Part shown: in pieces, positions 63,285-64,000 of the stretch
Layout: every line of letters starts with the position of its first letter
How positions within the stretch are numbered: the first letter of the stretch is position 1
Assembly: GCA_016712265.1 (NCBI GenBank)
Contig: JADJRJ010000028.1
Location: 1,116,001-1,180,000, forward strand
DNA from: Gemmatimonadota bacterium
Lineage (GTDB): Bacteria > Gemmatimonadota > Gemmatimonadetes > Gemmatimonadales > Gemmatimonadaceae
DNA: 64,000 nucleotides
Direction: 5' to 3'
The notes under the pieces: model-generated
Seen by the model: the letters and a program-made list of their open reading frames with translations, nothing else
The model's database searches: none
What the model was told of the DNA's origin: nothing
Translations under genes and position numbers: made by a program

Positions 63285-64000
63285 GCCCGTCGCGCGCTCG
63301 CGTGGAGGATGGGCCCGATCACCCGGAGGAAGGACCGCACGCCGGGGACGGCGCACCACCGGTTGAAGGCGCGCCCCATCCATTGGCCCAACGGGCCGAC
63401 GGTGGCGAGCTGGGCGTCGGACACGCGTGCCAGCTCAACGGTTGTGGCCTCGAATCCGGCGCGCTGCAAGGCCCGGCGGAGGCCGACGGCCGTGAGCAAT
63501 CGGCGCAGGGGTGGGCGGGCCATCCGCTGCTTGGCAATCGTGTTGACCACAGCAGCGGGCAAGAGTCCACCGGCCGGAATGCCAATGTGCGGGTCCGGCC
63601 CGGCGCTCCAGCGATTCGGCGTGGAGACGACCAATCGTCCCTCGGCTTCCAGGACGCGCGCGGCTTCGCCCAACGCGGCCTCCTGGTCCGCCGTGATCTC
63701 CAGGTACGAGTCCATCAGGACGGTATCCACCACGCCGGCGCGAAATGGTAGTGCCTCGCCACATGCCGCCACCAGCGGAAGGCGCAGGCCATGGTCGGCG
63801 AGCCGTCGCTTGGCCATCACCAGCCAACGAAACGAGACATCGACCCCGACCCGATAGGGAAACCGGTCCGCAGTGGCGATCAGCATGGGGGCCGTGCCGC
63901 ACCCCACCTCGAGCAGGCGCGCGCCCGTCACGTGGCCGAGCGAGGCCTCGAGCGATGACAGGGTGGCGGCGGCACGCTCCACGGCGTGTCGCAACCGCGT
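63281..64000 (-). CDS. Class I SAM-dependent methyltransferase (5' end outside window)
   Basis: The visible 239 codons are open to the window edge, so the start is probably beyond 64000. Motif I is LLEVGCGTAPMLIATADRF, motif II is VDTVLMDSYLEITADQEA, followed by VLEAEGRLVVSTPNRW, as in the UbiE/methyltransf_11 group. It may methylate a sugar or lipid. The hydrophobic/basic region after position 150 is unusual for the group. It forms a minus-strand operon with the two genes downstream, through overlapping starts. Confidence 0.83.
   Translation of the reverse strand, partial: TRLRHAVERAAATLSSLEASLGHVTGARLLEVGCGTAPMLIATADRFPYRVGVDVSFRWLVMAKRRLADHGLRLPLVAACGEALPFRAGVVDTVLMDSYLEITADQEAALGEAARVLEAEGRLVVSTPNRWSAGPDPHIGIPAGGLLPAAVVNTIAKQRMARPPLRRLLTAVGLRRALQRAGFEATTVELARVSDAQLATVGPLGQWMGRAFNRWCAVPGVRSFLRVIGPILHASARRA

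Overview
The window is high in G+C, with tightly packed genes, many start/stop overlaps of the ATGA or GTGA type, and outer-membrane proteins (TolC family, lipoproteins). That points to a Gram-negative-type soil or sediment bacterium. The methionine genes, c-di-GMP riboswitch and surface-glycan genes would fit Gemmatimonadota, but no marker gene here proves the phylum. No rRNA, tRNA, CRISPR array, insertion sequence or replication origin was seen.

Region 1 (1-14358, minus strand). Reading 5' to 3' on the minus strand: YggT and DUF167 proteins; a leader with a SAM-II-class riboswitch followed by an intrinsic terminator; metH; a homocysteine methyltransferase/MTHFR fusion; a response regulator and sensor kinase; a tripartite heavy-metal RND efflux pump; and the start of an acyl-CoA dehydrogenase cut by the window edge. 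Most junctions overlap or nearly touch, so methionine synthesis and metal efflux may be co-transcribed.

Region 2 (14410-23645). An aldehyde dehydrogenase and a VanZ-like protein (minus) diverge from a GT-C membrane protein (plus). A c-di-GMP-I (GEMM) riboswitch then precedes a 1464-residue lipoprotein with eleven Big_2 Ig-like repeats and a beta-helix end.

Region 3 (23675-39078, minus strand). An exopolysaccharide locus: O-antigen-ligase/polymerase-like protein, three GT4 and one GT2 glycosyltransferases, an AlgI-type MBOAT and SGNH acylation pair, a flippase, a heparinase-type lyase, an AsnB-like amidotransferase and an AlgD-type GDP-mannose dehydrogenase. This suggests an acylated, uronate-containing surface glycan. 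Upstream lie an APS kinase and a DASS anion transporter.

Region 4 (41706-60591). A 47-residue membrane protein and an unknown secreted lipoprotein flank back-to-back terminators. Then comes a long plus-strand operon, the most unusual part of the window. It encodes an alkaline-phosphatase-superfamily protein, a prolyl-AMP ligase (specificity residues DLLYFALVCK), a prolyl-carrier dehydrogenase, an MBOAT-SGNH fusion, a stand-alone carrier protein, two flavin halogenases with the WxWxIP signature, and four tandem membrane-anchored sulfatase-like proteins with Thr at the nucleophile position. My reading is that L-proline is activated, loaded on the carrier, oxidised to pyrrole-2-carboxyl, halogenated there, and transferred by the MBOAT-SGNH protein to a surface acceptor. 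In layout it resembles a Dlt D-alanylation system rebuilt around halopyrrole chemistry. I know of no described system like this.

Region 5 (60588-64000, minus strand). A GT-C-like membrane protein with a probable frameshift, a GT2-like protein and a methyltransferase that runs off the window.

An octamer GCCTAACG/CGTTAGGC recurs 16 times over the window, mostly as the codon pair TTA-GGC.
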